In this document: one piece after another, positions 11,077 through 19,362 of the stretch
How the letters are laid out: each line of letters begins with the position of its first letter
Position numbering within the stretch: position 1 is the first letter of the stretch
Assembly: GCA_004556165.1 (NCBI GenBank)
Contig: SFIR01000007.1
Span: 14,765 to 78,764 of the forward strand
DNA length: 64,000 bases
Reading direction: 5' to 3'
Source of the DNA: Clostridiales bacterium
GTDB lineage: Bacteria; Bacillota; Clostridia; Christensenellales; CAG-138
Position numbers and translations under genes: made by a program
Notes under the pieces: generated by a model
Database searches by the model: none
What the model was told of the DNA's origin: nothing
What the model saw: only the letters and a program-made list of their open reading frames with translations

Positions 11077-11418
11077 ATGAGCAGTAAGCTTAACATCAGA
11101 ACCGGCGATACCGTTATGGTCATCTCCGGTGACAGCATGAATGATGTAGGCAAGACCGGCAAGGTCATCAAGGTCTACCCCGCAGCACAGCGCGCGATCG
11201 TTTCCGGCAGGAACATGATCGTCCGTCACGTCAAGCCCCGCCAGCAGGGTCAGGAGGGCGGCAGGCTCACCATGGAAGGAACCATTCATATTTCCAACCT
11301 GATGCTCGTCTGCCCCAACTGCAAGCAGCCCACCCGCGTAGGCCATTCCTTCATCGAGAAGAACGGCAAACAGGTCAAGGTTCGCACCTGCAAGAAGTGC
11401 GGTAAGAACATCGACTGA
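11077..11418 (+). CDS. rplX: Large ribosomal subunit protein L24, zinc-ribbon form
   Basis: A 113-residue assembly initiator of the 50S subunit. The KOW motif is in the first 40 residues (GDTVMVISG, GKTGKVIKVYP). The C-terminal half has two CxxC pairs, VCPNC and TCKKCGK, 30 residues apart, forming a probable zinc ribbon that many L24 proteins lack. This fits the zinc-binding forms of S14, S4 and L36 in the same operon. Confidence 0.95.
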   Translation: MSSKLNIRTGDTVMVISGDSMNDVGKTGKVIKVYPAAQRAIVSGRNMIVRHVKPRQQGQEGGRLTMEGTIHISNLMLVCPNCKQPTRVGHSFIEKNGKQVKVRTCKKCGKNID

Positions 11419-11435
11419 GTAAGGAGGTAATTACT

Positions 11436-12047
11436 GTGGCAAAGAAAGAAACAGCTCAGGTTTCCAAGAAAAATGCAAAGCAGCAGGAAGCCGCACCGTT
11501 CACCGAGCCCGCTCGTCTCCGCGTCAGGTATAAGGAGATCGTACCTCAGCTCGTTGAAAAGTTCAATTATCAGAACCCCATGGAAGTCCCCAAGCTTGAG
11601 AAGATCGTTCTCAATATGGGTCTCGGCTCCGATAAGGATAATCCCAAGGGTATCGATGCAGCAGTCGAAGAGCTCGGCATCATTGCAGGACAGAAGCCCG
11701 TTATCACCAAGGCTAAGAAGTCAGTTGCAAACTTCAAAGTCCGTCAGGGCATGAACGTCGGCGCAAAGGTCACCCTCCGCGGCGACCGTATGTACTATTT
11801 CGCCGACAAGCTCATGAACATCGTTCTCCCCCGCGTCCGCGACTTCCGCGGCGTGTCGGACACCAGCTTCGACGGCAGGGGCAACTATGCTATGGGTCTT
11901 AAGGAACAGCTGATTTTCCCGGAAATCAACTATGACGATGTCGATAAGGTCCGCGGTATGGATGTCATCTTCGTCACCACCGCTAAGACCGATGAAGAGG
12001 CCAAAGAGCTTCTCAGGCTCTTGGGCATGCCCTTCGCGAATAACTGA
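11436..12047 (+). CDS. rplE: Large ribosomal subunit protein L5
   Basis: A 203-residue protein that carries 5S rRNA into the 50S subunit. The core begins near LRVRYKEIVPQLVEKF at residue 28 and keeps VPKLEKIVLNMG and GLKEQLIFPEINYD. The start is a GTG with AAGGAGG upstream, and it adds about 24 basic, lysine- and glutamine-rich residues compared with the usual length near 180. No internal ATG or GTG with a good ribosome binding site would remove this extension. Confidence 0.95.
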   Translation: MAKKETAQVSKKNAKQQEAAPFTEPARLRVRYKEIVPQLVEKFNYQNPMEVPKLEKIVLNMGLGSDKDNPKGIDAAVEELGIIAGQKPVITKAKKSVANFKVRQGMNVGAKVTLRGDRMYYFADKLMNIVLPRVRDFRGVSDTSFDGRGNYAMGLKEQLIFPEINYDDVDKVRGMDVIFVTTAKTDEEAKELLRLLGMPFANN

Positions 12048-12061
12048 GGAGGATTAAACTA

Positions 12062-12247
12062 ATGGCAAAGACTTCATTAAAGAATAAGCAGCAGGCTACT
12101 CCCAAGTATTCCACCAGGGCTTACACCCGTTGCCGTATCTGCGGCAGGCCCCACGCCGTTCTTCGCAAGTACGGTATCTGCCGCGTATGCTTCCGCGAGC
12201 TCGCTTACAAGGGCGAGATCCCCGGTGTCCGCAAGGCAAGTTGGTAA
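12062..12247 (+). CDS. rpsN: Small ribosomal subunit protein S14, zinc form
   Basis: A 61-residue S14 of the short, zinc-dependent type. The zinc ligands are the CRICGRPHAV and YGICRVCFRE pairs (CxxC and CxxC). Paralogues without zinc ligands replace this form under zinc starvation in some Bacillota; none is in the window. GGAGG precedes the start, 14 bases after rplE. Confidence 0.96.
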   Translation: MAKTSLKNKQQATPKYSTRAYTRCRICGRPHAVLRKYGICRVCFRELAYKGEIPGVRKASW

Positions 12248-12261
12248 AGGAGGACTATACA

Positions 12262-12660
12262 ATGCTCGTAACAGATCCCATTGCTGATATGCTCACCCGT
12301 ATCCGCAACGCTCTCATCGTGAAGCACGATACCGTTGAGGTTCCCGTTTCCGTCATGAAGCGTTCAATCGCCGATATTCTCCTGAATGAAGGCTATATCA
12401 AGGGCTACACCATCAATGAAGAGGGCGTTGAGCCCATGATGGTTATTAACCTCAAGTACGGCCCCAACCGTCAGAAGGTTATCACCGGCCTCAAGCGCAT
12501 CTCCAAGCCCGGTCTGCGCGTATATGCCCGTAAGGACAACCTGCCCAAGGTTCTCAACGGTCTCGGCATCGCCATCATCTCTACCTCAAAGGGTATTATG
12601 ACCGACCGTGAAGCAAGGAAGCAGGGCGTAGGCGGCGAAGTTCTCGCTTACATCTGGTAA
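12262..12660 (+). CDS. rpsH: Small ribosomal subunit protein S8
   Basis: A 132-residue central-domain protein of the 30S subunit; in Escherichia coli it represses the spc operon. It begins LVTDPIADMLTRIRNA and has the conserved end SKGIMTDREARKQGVGG. The frame is open upstream into rpsN, but ATG 12262 has AAGGAGG eight bases before it and the conserved start. Confidence 0.97.
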   Translation: MLVTDPIADMLTRIRNALIVKHDTVEVPVSVMKRSIADILLNEGYIKGYTINEEGVEPMMVINLKYGPNRQKVITGLKRISKPGLRVYARKDNLPKVLNGLGIAIISTSKGIMTDREARKQGVGGEVLAYIW

Positions 12661-12695
12661 AAAGCGTTTAATGCGCTGAAATAGCTTTAATGCTG

Positions 12696-12721
12696 CCGCA
12701 TTCCGCGCATGCGGAGTGCGG
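12696..12721 (+). other. Hairpin in the rpsH-rplF spacer
   Basis: CCGCATTCCGC (12696-12706) pairs with GCGGAGTGCGG (12711-12721) around a four-base loop, with one G-U pair. It sits in the 110-base gap between rpsH and rplF, the longest gap inside the spc part. There is no T-run, so it is more likely an RNA stability or processing element than a terminator; that is inference. Confidence 0.5.
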
Positions 12722-12770
12722 AGGCAATAAATAAATCAAACATTTTTCAAAAATTTTTGGAGGTGCAAAA

Positions 12771-13307
12771 ATGTCTCGAATCGGAAAACATCCGATAACT
12801 GTTCCTGCCGGAGTGACAATCACGGTTTCTGACGACAACACCGTTGTAGTCAAGGGCCCCAAAGGTCAGCTCTCCGAAAAGATTTCCCCCAGGATGAAGA
12901 TCAATGTTGAGGGAAATATCATCAAGGTTGAAAGGCCCAGTGACGATAAGGAGGATCGCTCTCTCCACGGACTCTCCCGTACCCTCATCAATAACATGGT
13001 CGTTGGCGTAACCACCGGCTTCGAGAAGAAGCTCGAGATCAACGGTACCGGTTACAGGGCACAGAAGACCGGCGATAAGCTCGTCCTTAACTTGGGTTAT
13101 TCCCATCCTGTAGAATTTGTAGACGGCGACGTCACTTTCGAGGTTCCTGCTCCCAACCGCATCACGGTCAAGGGCATCAGCAAGCAGAGAGTCGGTCAGG
13201 TCGCCGCAGAGGTCCGTGCGGCTCGTGAGCCTGAACCCTACAAGGGCAAGGGTATCAAGTATGACTACGAAGTCATTCTCCGCAAGGAAGGCAAGACCGG
13301 TAAGTAA
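12771..13307 (+). CDS. rplF: Large ribosomal subunit protein L6
   Basis: A 178-residue protein near the factor-binding site, with two similar domains. It begins SRIGKHPITVPAGVTI and ends with REPEPYKGKGIKYDYEVI, both typical. TTGGAGG precedes the ATG. Confidence 0.97.
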   Translation: MSRIGKHPITVPAGVTITVSDDNTVVVKGPKGQLSEKISPRMKINVEGNIIKVERPSDDKEDRSLHGLSRTLINNMVVGVTTGFEKKLEINGTGYRAQKTGDKLVLNLGYSHPVEFVDGDVTFEVPAPNRITVKGISKQRVGQVAAEVRAAREPEPYKGKGIKYDYEVILRKEGKTGK

Positions 13308-13325
13308 CAGGAGGAGTATAGCAAT

Positions 13326-13694
13326 ATGATTAGTAAGCTTGATAAGAATGCAAAGCGCAAAGCACGCCATTACCGTATGCGCAGGCATATCATCGGCACG
13401 CCCGCAAGACCCCGTCTGTGCGTTTACCGCAGCCTGAACCATATCTATGCACAGGTCATCGATGACGAGATCGGCGCGACTCTCGCAGCAGCTTCCACCG
13501 TTGAGAAGGATATTATCGCTCAGCTCGACGGCAAGAACAAGAAGGAAGCAGCATTCCTCGTCGGTGAGATCGTTGCAAAGCGCGCTCTCGATAAGGGCGT
13601 TCAGAAGGTCGTATTCGACCGCGGCGGTTATCTCTACACCGGTCGTGTAGAGCAGCTTGCAGCCGGCGCCCGTAAGGCCGGTCTGGATTTCTAA
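13326..13694 (+). CDS. rplR: Large ribosomal subunit protein L18
   Basis: A 122-residue 5S rRNA-binding protein. The basic N-terminus (KLDKNAKRKARHYRMRRH) and the VFDRGGYLYTGRV motif identify it. It starts 18 bases after rplF with GGAGG upstream. Confidence 0.96.
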   Translation: MISKLDKNAKRKARHYRMRRHIIGTPARPRLCVYRSLNHIYAQVIDDEIGATLAAASTVEKDIIAQLDGKNKKEAAFLVGEIVAKRALDKGVQKVVFDRGGYLYTGRVEQLAAGARKAGLDF

Positions 13695-13706
13695 GGAGGT
13701 ATACAA

Positions 13707-14219
13707 ATGCAGAATAACAGGCGTAATTTCACTCCGGAAGTCCCGGAATTCAAGGAAAAGCTCGTCGCCGTCAACCGCGTTGCAAAGGTTGTTAAGGGCG
13801 GTAAGATCTTCCGTTTCTCTGCTCTCATGGTCATCGGCGATGAGAAGGGCCGCGTTGGCGTCGGTATGGGCAAGGCAGCCGAAATCCCCGAAGCAGTCCG
13901 TAAGGGCGTCGAGGATGCAAAGCGCCATCTCGTAACCGTACCCATCGTCGGAACTACCATCCCCCATGCCGTTGAGGGTAAGTTCTCCAAGGGCCATGTC
14001 CGTATGCTCCCCGCTGAACCCGGTACCGGTGTTATCGCAGGCGGTCCCGTTCGTGACGTCCTCGAATGCGTAGGCATCAAGGATATCCGTACCAAGAGCT
14101 ACGGTTCCAATAACCCCGCAAACTGCGTCAAGGCTACCATCAATGGTCTGACCCAGCTCCGCACCGCAGAGCAGGTCGCTCGCCTCAGGGGCAAGACCGT
14201 TGAAGAGATCCTTGGTTGA
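13707..14219 (+). CDS. rpsE: Small ribosomal subunit protein S5
   Basis: A 170-residue protein affecting decoding accuracy. The N-terminal double-stranded RNA-binding domain (LVAVNRVAKVVKGGKIF) and the C-terminal domain (GPVRDVLECVGIKDI) are complete. The loop where spectinomycin-resistance changes arise (around VAKVVKGG) has the usual sequence. GGAGG precedes the ATG. Confidence 0.97.
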   Translation: MQNNRRNFTPEVPEFKEKLVAVNRVAKVVKGGKIFRFSALMVIGDEKGRVGVGMGKAAEIPEAVRKGVEDAKRHLVTVPIVGTTIPHAVEGKFSKGHVRMLPAEPGTGVIAGGPVRDVLECVGIKDIRTKSYGSNNPANCVKATINGLTQLRTAEQVARLRGKTVEEILG

Positions 14220-14235
14220 TCGGAGGAAAAGAACT

Positions 14236-14424
14236 ATGGCAAAATCTCTTAAAGTTACCCTTGTGAGGAGCCCCATCGGCGCTCTTAAAGATCAGCAGGC
14301 AACCGTTGCCGCTCTCGGTCTTCACAAGATGAATCACACCGTCGTTAAGCCCGACAATGCTTGCATCCGCGGTATGATTTTCAAAGTCAAGCACCTTGTT
14401 AAGGTTGAAGAAGTAGACGAATAA
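14236..14424 (+). CDS. rpmD: Large ribosomal subunit protein L30
   Basis: A 62-residue protein with the family motif RSPIGALKDQQATVAALGL. The frame is open further upstream in the end of rpsE, but ATG 14236 is preceded by CGGAGG and gives the normal length. rplO follows after 12 bases. Confidence 0.96.
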   Translation: MAKSLKVTLVRSPIGALKDQQATVAALGLHKMNHTVVKPDNACIRGMIFKVKHLVKVEEVDE

Positions 14425-14436
14425 GGAGGTCCCCGA

Positions 14437-14877
14437 ATGAATCTGCATGAGCTTAAACCTGCTGAAGGTTCCACCAGCGCAAGGAAGCGCGTCGGCCGCG
14501 GCTCCGGTTCCGGCATCGGCAAGACTTCCGGTTACGGTCATAAGGGCCAGAAGGCCCGCAGCGGAAGCAAGAAGAACGGATTTGAAGGCGGTCAGATGCC
14601 TCTGCCCCGTCGTCTCCCGAAGAGAGGCTTCCACAACAATTTCATGAAAGTGTACTCCGTTATCAATATCTCCGAGCTTGAGTGCTTCGATAATGATACG
14701 GTCATCACCGCTGAGCTGCTCAAGGATATGGGCATCATCAGCAAAATCGAGAAGGACGGCCTCAAGGTTCTCGGCCGTGGCGAGCTTACAAAGCGTCTGA
14801 CAGTTAAGGCAGCAAAGGTTTCTAAGACAGCCCAGGAAGCTATCGCAGCGGTGGGCGGAACTGTTGAGGTGATCTAA
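14437..14877 (+). CDS. rplO: Large ribosomal subunit protein L15
   Basis: A 146-residue late-assembly protein. The glycine- and arginine-rich N-terminal extension (KRVGRGSGSGIGKTSGYG) and FEGGQMPLPRRLPKRGF are diagnostic. Its TAA (14875-14877) abuts the GTG start of secY with no gap. Confidence 0.97.
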   Translation: MNLHELKPAEGSTSARKRVGRGSGSGIGKTSGYGHKGQKARSGSKKNGFEGGQMPLPRRLPKRGFHNNFMKVYSVINISELECFDNDTVITAELLKDMGIISKIEKDGLKVLGRGELTKRLTVKAAKVSKTAQEAIAAVGGTVEVI

Positions 14878-16236
14878 GTGTTTAAAACTATCATCAACGC
14901 TTGGAAGGTGAAGGATATCCGCACTAAGATGCTGTACACACTGCTTCTCATCGTTGTGTACCGCCTCGGTTCCTTCATCCCCGTTCCCGGAGTCGATGCA
15001 GAAGCCCTCTCGCAGCTGGTTTCACAGTACGACTTCCTCAACTTCCTCGATTTGTTCTCCGGCGGTTCTCTCAGCCAGTTCTCCATCTTCGCAATGGGTA
15101 TTTCACCCTACATCACCGCTTCCATTATCCTGCAGCTTCTCACCATCGCATTCCCGAAGCTTGAGAAGCTCTCTCATGAGGAAGACGGTCAGAAGAAGAT
15201 CGAGAGGGCTACCCGCTATGTCGGCATCGGTCTTGCACTGATTCAGTCCGTAAGTATCGTTGTCGGTCTCAGCAGCAGCAACGCTAATCTGCTCAAGGAC
15301 ATCACCTGGTTCGGAAATTCCGGCTTCGGAACCTTCATGAACGGCATTATGCCCTATGTCACGGTCGGCTTCTGCTGCACCGCAGGTACCGCATTCCTGA
15401 TGTGGATGGGCGAAAGGATCAACGAAAAGGGTATCGGCAACGGTATCTCCATCCTGATCTTCGCCTCCATCGTATCCTCCGTTCCTCAGGTTGTTATCAA
15501 CCTCATCAACGGCACCTTCCACATCAGCCCCGTTATCGAAAACAATGTCCCCGTTTTCTATAAGTGGTGGTATTTCCTCGTAGTTATCGCAGTCGTTCTC
15601 ATCCTTGTTGTCGGCATCATTCTGGTTGACAAGGCTGTCCGCAAGATTCCCGTCCAGTATGCAAAGCGCGTAGTCGGCAGGAAGACCTACGGCGGTGCTG
15701 CGACCCACATCCCCCTCAAGGCAAATGCTAACGGCGTTATGCCCCTCATCTTCGCAATGACCATTCTTCAGGTCCCTGCGATGATAGGTCAGTTCTGGCC
15801 CAACGGCAAATTCTACGCTTTCGTATCCAAGTACCTGAGCGCAGGCTCCACCAATGCATTGGGTCTTGCGATCTACTACGTTCTCTATGCACTCCTCATC
15901 GTAGGCTTTGCATACTTCTATTCCTCAATCACCTTCAATCCTGTTGAGATCTCCAAGAATCTCCAGCAGAACGGTGGTTTCATCCCCGGAATCCGTCCCG
16001 GTCGCCCCACTTCCGATTATCTGAAGAAGAAGTGCAGCCGCCTCACCATGTTCGGTGCGCTCTTCCTCATGGTCATCGCAATCGTCCCGACCGTATTCCT
16101 CAAGATACTGGACATCAATGTTCTTTCATCATTCGGTCCTACCAGCATCCTGATCATGATCAGCGTTTCGCTTGAAATCGCGGATCAGCTCGACTCGCTG
16201 CTGCTCATGAGGAATTATAAGGGCTTCCTCGGTTAA
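14878..16236 (+). CDS. secY: Preprotein translocase channel subunit SecY
   Basis: A 452-residue integral membrane protein forming the protein-conducting channel with SecE and SecG; SecA, also in this window, drives it. Ten hydrophobic segments are readable. The plug/pore region is near FLDLFSGGSLSQFSIFAMG and the cytoplasmic loop has TFNPVEISKNLQQNGGFIPG. The start is GTG directly after the rplO stop, so the ribosome binding site lies inside rplO (GAGGTGAT). Translational coupling is therefore likely. SecY sits between rplO and adk as in most Bacillota. Confidence 0.97.
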   Translation: MFKTIINAWKVKDIRTKMLYTLLLIVVYRLGSFIPVPGVDAEALSQLVSQYDFLNFLDLFSGGSLSQFSIFAMGISPYITASIILQLLTIAFPKLEKLSHEEDGQKKIERATRYVGIGLALIQSVSIVVGLSSSNANLLKDITWFGNSGFGTFMNGIMPYVTVGFCCTAGTAFLMWMGERINEKGIGNGISILIFASIVSSVPQVVINLINGTFHISPVIENNVPVFYKWWYFLVVIAVVLILVVGIILVDKAVRKIPVQYAKRVVGRKTYGGAATHIPLKANANGVMPLIFAMTILQVPAMIGQFWPNGKFYAFVSKYLSAGSTNALGLAIYYVLYALLIVGFAYFYSSITFNPVEISKNLQQNGGFIPGIRPGRPTSDYLKKKCSRLTMFGALFLMVIAIVPTVFLKILDINVLSSFGPTSILIMISVSLEIADQLDSLLLMRNYKGFLG

Positions 16237-16249
16237 TAATAAGCTAAAT

Positions 16250-16283
16250 GCATAGGGAGATCCTTTATAGGGTATCCCTATGC
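16250..16283 (+). other. Hairpin between secY and adk
   Basis: GCATAGGGA (16250-16258) pairs perfectly with TCCCTATGC (16275-16283) around a 16-base loop. There is no T-run, so partial read-through into adk is expected. It may be an mRNA processing or attenuation point. Confidence 0.5.
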
Positions 16284-16314
16284 AAATCTTTCTCTGAAGA
16301 AGGTAAAATTCAAT

Positions 16315-16956
16315 ATGAAGCTTATCCTTTTAGGACCTCCTGCTGCCGGCAAAGGCACGCAGGCGGAAAGAATAGCGGAAAAGTATGCGCTCGCACATAT
16401 TTCGACCGGAGATATGCTGCGGGCTGAAATTGCCTCTGAAACAGAATTGGGTTTGCAGGCAAAAGCCTTCATTGATGACGGAAGCCTTGTTCCCGATGAG
16501 ATGATATGCGCAATGGTCAAATCGAGGATTGCGCAGGATGACTGCAAAAACGGTTTTCTGCTTGACGGCTTCCCGAGGACGACGGCACAGGCGGAGGCGC
16601 TCGCCGAAATGATTGATACCGATATAGTTATTGATATCGACTGCGAGCCCGAGATTCTCGTTGCCCGTGTTGCGAAGCGCATGGTCTGCCCCGAATGCAA
16701 GCATACTCAGATAGTCAACGAAGGCGAAAACCCCGTCTGCGCCAAATGCGGTGCAGAGCTTTACAGGCGTCCCGACGACAACCCGGATGCGATGCGTCAC
16801 AGGCTTGCCGTATACTACGAGAGCACTTTCCCCCTCATTCAGTACTACAAGCAGAGGGGTTTGCTCGCCGCGATAAACGGCGGTCAGGGTTTTGACGAGG
16901 TAACTCGGGATATTTTTGCGGTCATCGACGGAGTTATGACCCTTAAAAACAGCTGA
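16315..16956 (+). CDS. adk: Adenylate kinase, zinc-lid form
   Basis: A 213-residue enzyme that interconverts AMP plus ATP and two ADP. The P-loop is GPPAAGKGTQ (residues 7-16). The lid domain, residues about 125-160, carries CPEC and CAKCG pairs, a structural zinc site seen in many Gram-positive adenylate kinases. DGFPRTTAQAEAL is the nucleotide-binding segment. It lies between secY and map, the standard order. Confidence 0.97.
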   Translation: MKLILLGPPAAGKGTQAERIAEKYALAHISTGDMLRAEIASETELGLQAKAFIDDGSLVPDEMICAMVKSRIAQDDCKNGFLLDGFPRTTAQAEALAEMIDTDIVIDIDCEPEILVARVAKRMVCPECKHTQIVNEGENPVCAKCGAELYRRPDDNPDAMRHRLAVYYESTFPLIQYYKQRGLLAAINGGQGFDEVTRDIFAVIDGVMTLKNS

Positions 16957-16967
16957 AAGGTGCTATA

Positions 16968-17735
16968 ATGGCGGACAGGATCACGATAAAATCCGAGAGC
17001 CAGCATGAAGCGATGCGTAAAGCCGGTGCGCTCACCGGCGAAACGCTCGCATATCTTGCCGGACTCGTAAAACCCGGTATCTCCACCAAGGAATTGGACG
17101 AGGCTGCCGAAGCATACATCAGGAGCCGCGGAGGCATACCGTCATTCCTGAACTATGACGGTTTCCCGGCAAGCATCTGTACCTCGGTCAATGAGCAGAT
17201 CGTTCACGGCATCCCGAGCAAAAAACAGATTCTCAGGGATGGAGATATTATCAGCATCGACTGCGGAGTCATTCTTGACGGCTTCCACGGCGACGCTGCG
17301 CGCACTATATTGGTCGGCGAAGTATCTCCCGAAGTGCAGCAGCTCGTCAGGGTAACGAAGGAATGCTTCTTCAAGGGCTTTGAGCAGGCTGTCGTAGGGA
17401 ACCACATTTCAGATATTTCGAGAGCGGTTGAGGCTCATGCGAATGAGTACGGCTACGGCATCGTTCGTGAGCTTGTCGGCCACGGTATCGGCTCCAATAT
17501 GCACGAAGCGCCCGAGGTTCCTAACTACACTAACCCCCGTTTCGGCAGGGGAGCAAGGCTCGTTCCCGGCATGGCAATCGCCGTTGAACCCATGATAAAT
17601 TTGGGCACAAGGAGAGTTGATTTTCTCTCCGACGGGTGGACATGCGTAACTCTCGACCGTAAGCCGAGCGCTCATTACGAGAACACAATTTTTATTACGG
17701 AAAATGGTCCGGAGATATTGACAAACCCGATTTAA
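16968..17735 (+). CDS. map: Type I methionine aminopeptidase
   Basis: A 255-residue dimetal protease that removes the initiator methionine. Metal ligands are visible in SIDCGVILDGFHGDAA (two aspartates), VGHGIGSNMHEAPEVP (histidine), the glutamate of IAVEPM and the glutamate of SAHYENTIFI. It starts 11 bases after adk. The promoter of the next genes lies inside its last codons. Confidence 0.96.
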   Translation: MADRITIKSESQHEAMRKAGALTGETLAYLAGLVKPGISTKELDEAAEAYIRSRGGIPSFLNYDGFPASICTSVNEQIVHGIPSKKQILRDGDIISIDCGVILDGFHGDAARTILVGEVSPEVQQLVRVTKECFFKGFEQAVVGNHISDISRAVEAHANEYGYGIVRELVGHGIGSNMHEAPEVPNYTNPRFGRGARLVPGMAIAVEPMINLGTRRVDFLSDGWTCVTLDRKPSAHYENTIFITENGPEILTNPI

Positions 17736-17746
17736 CATGTTAAAAT
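17718..17746 (+). promoter_or_regulatory. Promoter for the KOW protein, infA and rpmJ
   Basis: TTGACA at 17718-17723 and TAAAAT at 17741-17746, spacer 17. It overlaps the end of map and would let the downstream genes be transcribed apart from the S10-spc operon. Confidence 0.65.
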
Positions 17747-17785
17747 CATAAGGTTGCGACTTATGGATCTGAGTTATGCGTTAAT

Positions 17786-18124
17786 ATGCGAAAAAAACCC
17801 GAAGATTTCTGTAATTTCGCCGCAAATTTCGGCACTGAAAGGCTCGGAAGCCTCGTAAAAAGCACCGCAGGCAGGGATTGCGGTCGGTTTTTCGTCGTTG
17901 TAGGCAAAATTGATGAAAAATATATTTTGATTGCAGATGGGGATCTGAGGCCGATAGAGGCGCCGAAAAAGAAGAAACTCAAGCATATTGAGGATATGAA
18001 TATCCTTTCGGAGGAGCTGAAGGAAAGGCTCTTGCGGAGGGAACACATCCAAAATGCGGAGCTTCGAAAAATAAAAAAACTGCTTGTGAGCGAGAGCGCG
18101 CAAGCGGCAGACGAACCCGAATAA
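17786..18124 (+). CDS. KOW-domain RNA-binding protein
   Basis: A 112-residue basic protein with a KOW-like segment (GSLVKSTAGRDCGRFFVVVG, residues 22-41), the loop YILIADGDLRPIE, and a lysine-rich PKKKKLKH. It resembles the L14e-like KOW proteins found between map and infA in many Bacillota. The role is not established; RNA or ribosome binding is inferred. ATG 17786 is the only in-frame start after the upstream stop, and its ribosome binding site is poor. The stop at 18122 is followed by AAGGAGG for infA. Confidence 0.8.
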   Translation: MRKKPEDFCNFAANFGTERLGSLVKSTAGRDCGRFFVVVGKIDEKYILIADGDLRPIEAPKKKKLKHIEDMNILSEELKERLLRREHIQNAELRKIKKLLVSESAQAADEPE

Positions 18125-18136
18125 GGAGGTAAATAA

Positions 18137-18358
18137 GTGTCCAAGCAAGATGTAATTGAAGTTGCAGGCGTTGTCACCAACACCTTTCCCAACACCGTGT
18201 TTGAAGTGACGCTCGAAAACGGGCATAAGATCACTGCGACCATTTCCGGAAAACTGCGCATGAATTTCATCCGCATCCTGACCGGCGATAAGGTCACGGT
18301 CGAGCTTTCACCCTATGATCTCAACCGGGGTCGTATCACATGGCGCGGCAAGAACTAA
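18137..18358 (+). CDS. infA: Translation initiation factor IF-1
   Basis: A 73-residue OB-fold protein that blocks the A site during initiation. The sequence SKQDVIEVAGVV and HKITATISGKLRMNFIRIL is typical. It starts with GTG at 18137, with AAGGAGG at a good distance. It precedes rpmJ as in most Bacillota. Confidence 0.96.
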   Translation: MSKQDVIEVAGVVTNTFPNTVFEVTLENGHKITATISGKLRMNFIRILTGDKVTVELSPYDLNRGRITWRGKN

Positions 18359-18453
18359 GCTTTTAGTTCGGGCAGCAAAGGCGGAAGTCCTCCGCCTCGT
18401 AACCTTCCCGGTGCCGGAAACGGCACGGAAGAAAATCCACAGGAGGTAACAAC

Positions 18454-18567
18454 ATGAAAGTCAGGCCTTCGGTCAAGCCGATGTGTGAAAAGTGCAAGAT
18501 AATCAAGCGTAAAGGTCGCGTTATGGTTATCTGCGATAACCCCAGGCATAAGCAGAAGCAGGGCTAA
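18454..18567 (+). CDS. rpmJ: Large ribosomal subunit protein L36, zinc form
   Basis: A 37-codon gene: MKVRPSVKPMCEKCKIIK and the rest, ending KQKQG. Zinc ligands C11, C14, C27 and H32 are all present. AGGAGG lies eight bases before the ATG. It sits 95 bases after infA. Confidence 0.96.
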   Translation: MKVRPSVKPMCEKCKIIKRKGRVMVICDNPRHKQKQG

Positions 18568-18979
18568 AAGCTTTCTCATCGGGAACCCTGCGCCCGAGGG
18601 AAGAAGCCGTACTTCTTCTATGTAATGATAGGATCGGAGAAACTAACCCATTCGATGATCCGAGCGGCGATATGCGGGAGCGCGTATCGTGCGCAGTTGC
18701 GATAAAGGATACAACCGTTCCTTCATCGTGCGGCAAGGGAATCACCCGTGCCGGGAGTGTGACGGGCGTTTCGCCCGAAATTTTCAGGTGCTTGCCTTAG
18801 TTCAGCATAAGGTAAACCGTCACTAACTACTCCTGTCGGTGCGGCTGCCTGATCTCAACCGCTGCCAAGCTGCATCAAAAAGCTTAGCGTTAACAGCGGC
18901 CGCAATTTGGCATTAGTTGAGATCGGGAACCGGCAGTATTTACCAAAACACCAAAATTTTACGGAGGTAAACAAACTTT
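18568..18979 (+). promoter_or_regulatory. Long structured leader before rpsM (alpha operon)
   Basis: A 412-base stretch without a credible gene between rpmJ and rpsM. Visible helices: CGGGCG (18763-18768) with CGCCCG (18772-18777), followed by AAATTTTC; and a long composite stem in which CTGCC (18845-18849) and GATCTCAAC (18851-18859) pair with GTTGAGATC (18916-18924) and GGCAG (18932-18936). That stem ends about 40 bases before the rpsM start. The position, directly before rpsM-rpsK-rpsD-rpoA-rplQ, fits an S4-type autoregulatory leader as proposed for some clostridia; this is inference. Confidence 0.6.
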
Positions 18980-19348
18980 ATGGCGCGTATTAGCGGCGTA
19001 GACCTGCCCAGGGACAAGCGAGTCGAGATCGGCCTTACCTATATCTACGGTATCGGCCTCAAGACTTCCCAGACCATCCTCAGAGAGACCGGCGTTGACC
19101 CCGATATCAGGGTTCGCGACCTGACCGAAGCGGATGTAAATAAACTCAGAGAGTACATCGATCATCATTGCAAGGTAGAGGGCGACCTCAGGCGTGAAGT
19201 TTCCATGAACATCAAGCGTCTCATCGAAGTCGGCTGCTACCGTGGCGTCCGCCACCGCAAGGGACTGCCCGTTCGCGGACAGAGCACTAAGCAGAATGCA
19301 AGAACCCGTAAGGGCCCGAAGCGTTCCGCAGGTAAAGCAAAGAAATAA
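18980..19348 (+). CDS. rpsM: Small ribosomal subunit protein S13
   Basis: A 122-residue 30S head protein that contacts P-site tRNA and L5. It starts ARISGVDLPRDKRVEIGL and ends in the basic tail TRKGPKRSAGKAKK. ACGGAGG lies upstream of the ATG. First gene of the alpha operon. Confidence 0.97.
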   Translation: MARISGVDLPRDKRVEIGLTYIYGIGLKTSQTILRETGVDPDIRVRDLTEADVNKLREYIDHHCKVEGDLRREVSMNIKRLIEVGCYRGVRHRKGLPVRGQSTKQNARTRKGPKRSAGKAKK

Positions 19349-19362
19349 GGAGGGAATGACTA

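Noticed and set aside
7439..14276. Long minus-strand open frames across the ribosomal genes (for example 8538-9758, 12747-14276)
   Set aside because: All are antisense to highly conserved ribosomal protein genes and have no ribosome binding site or domain.
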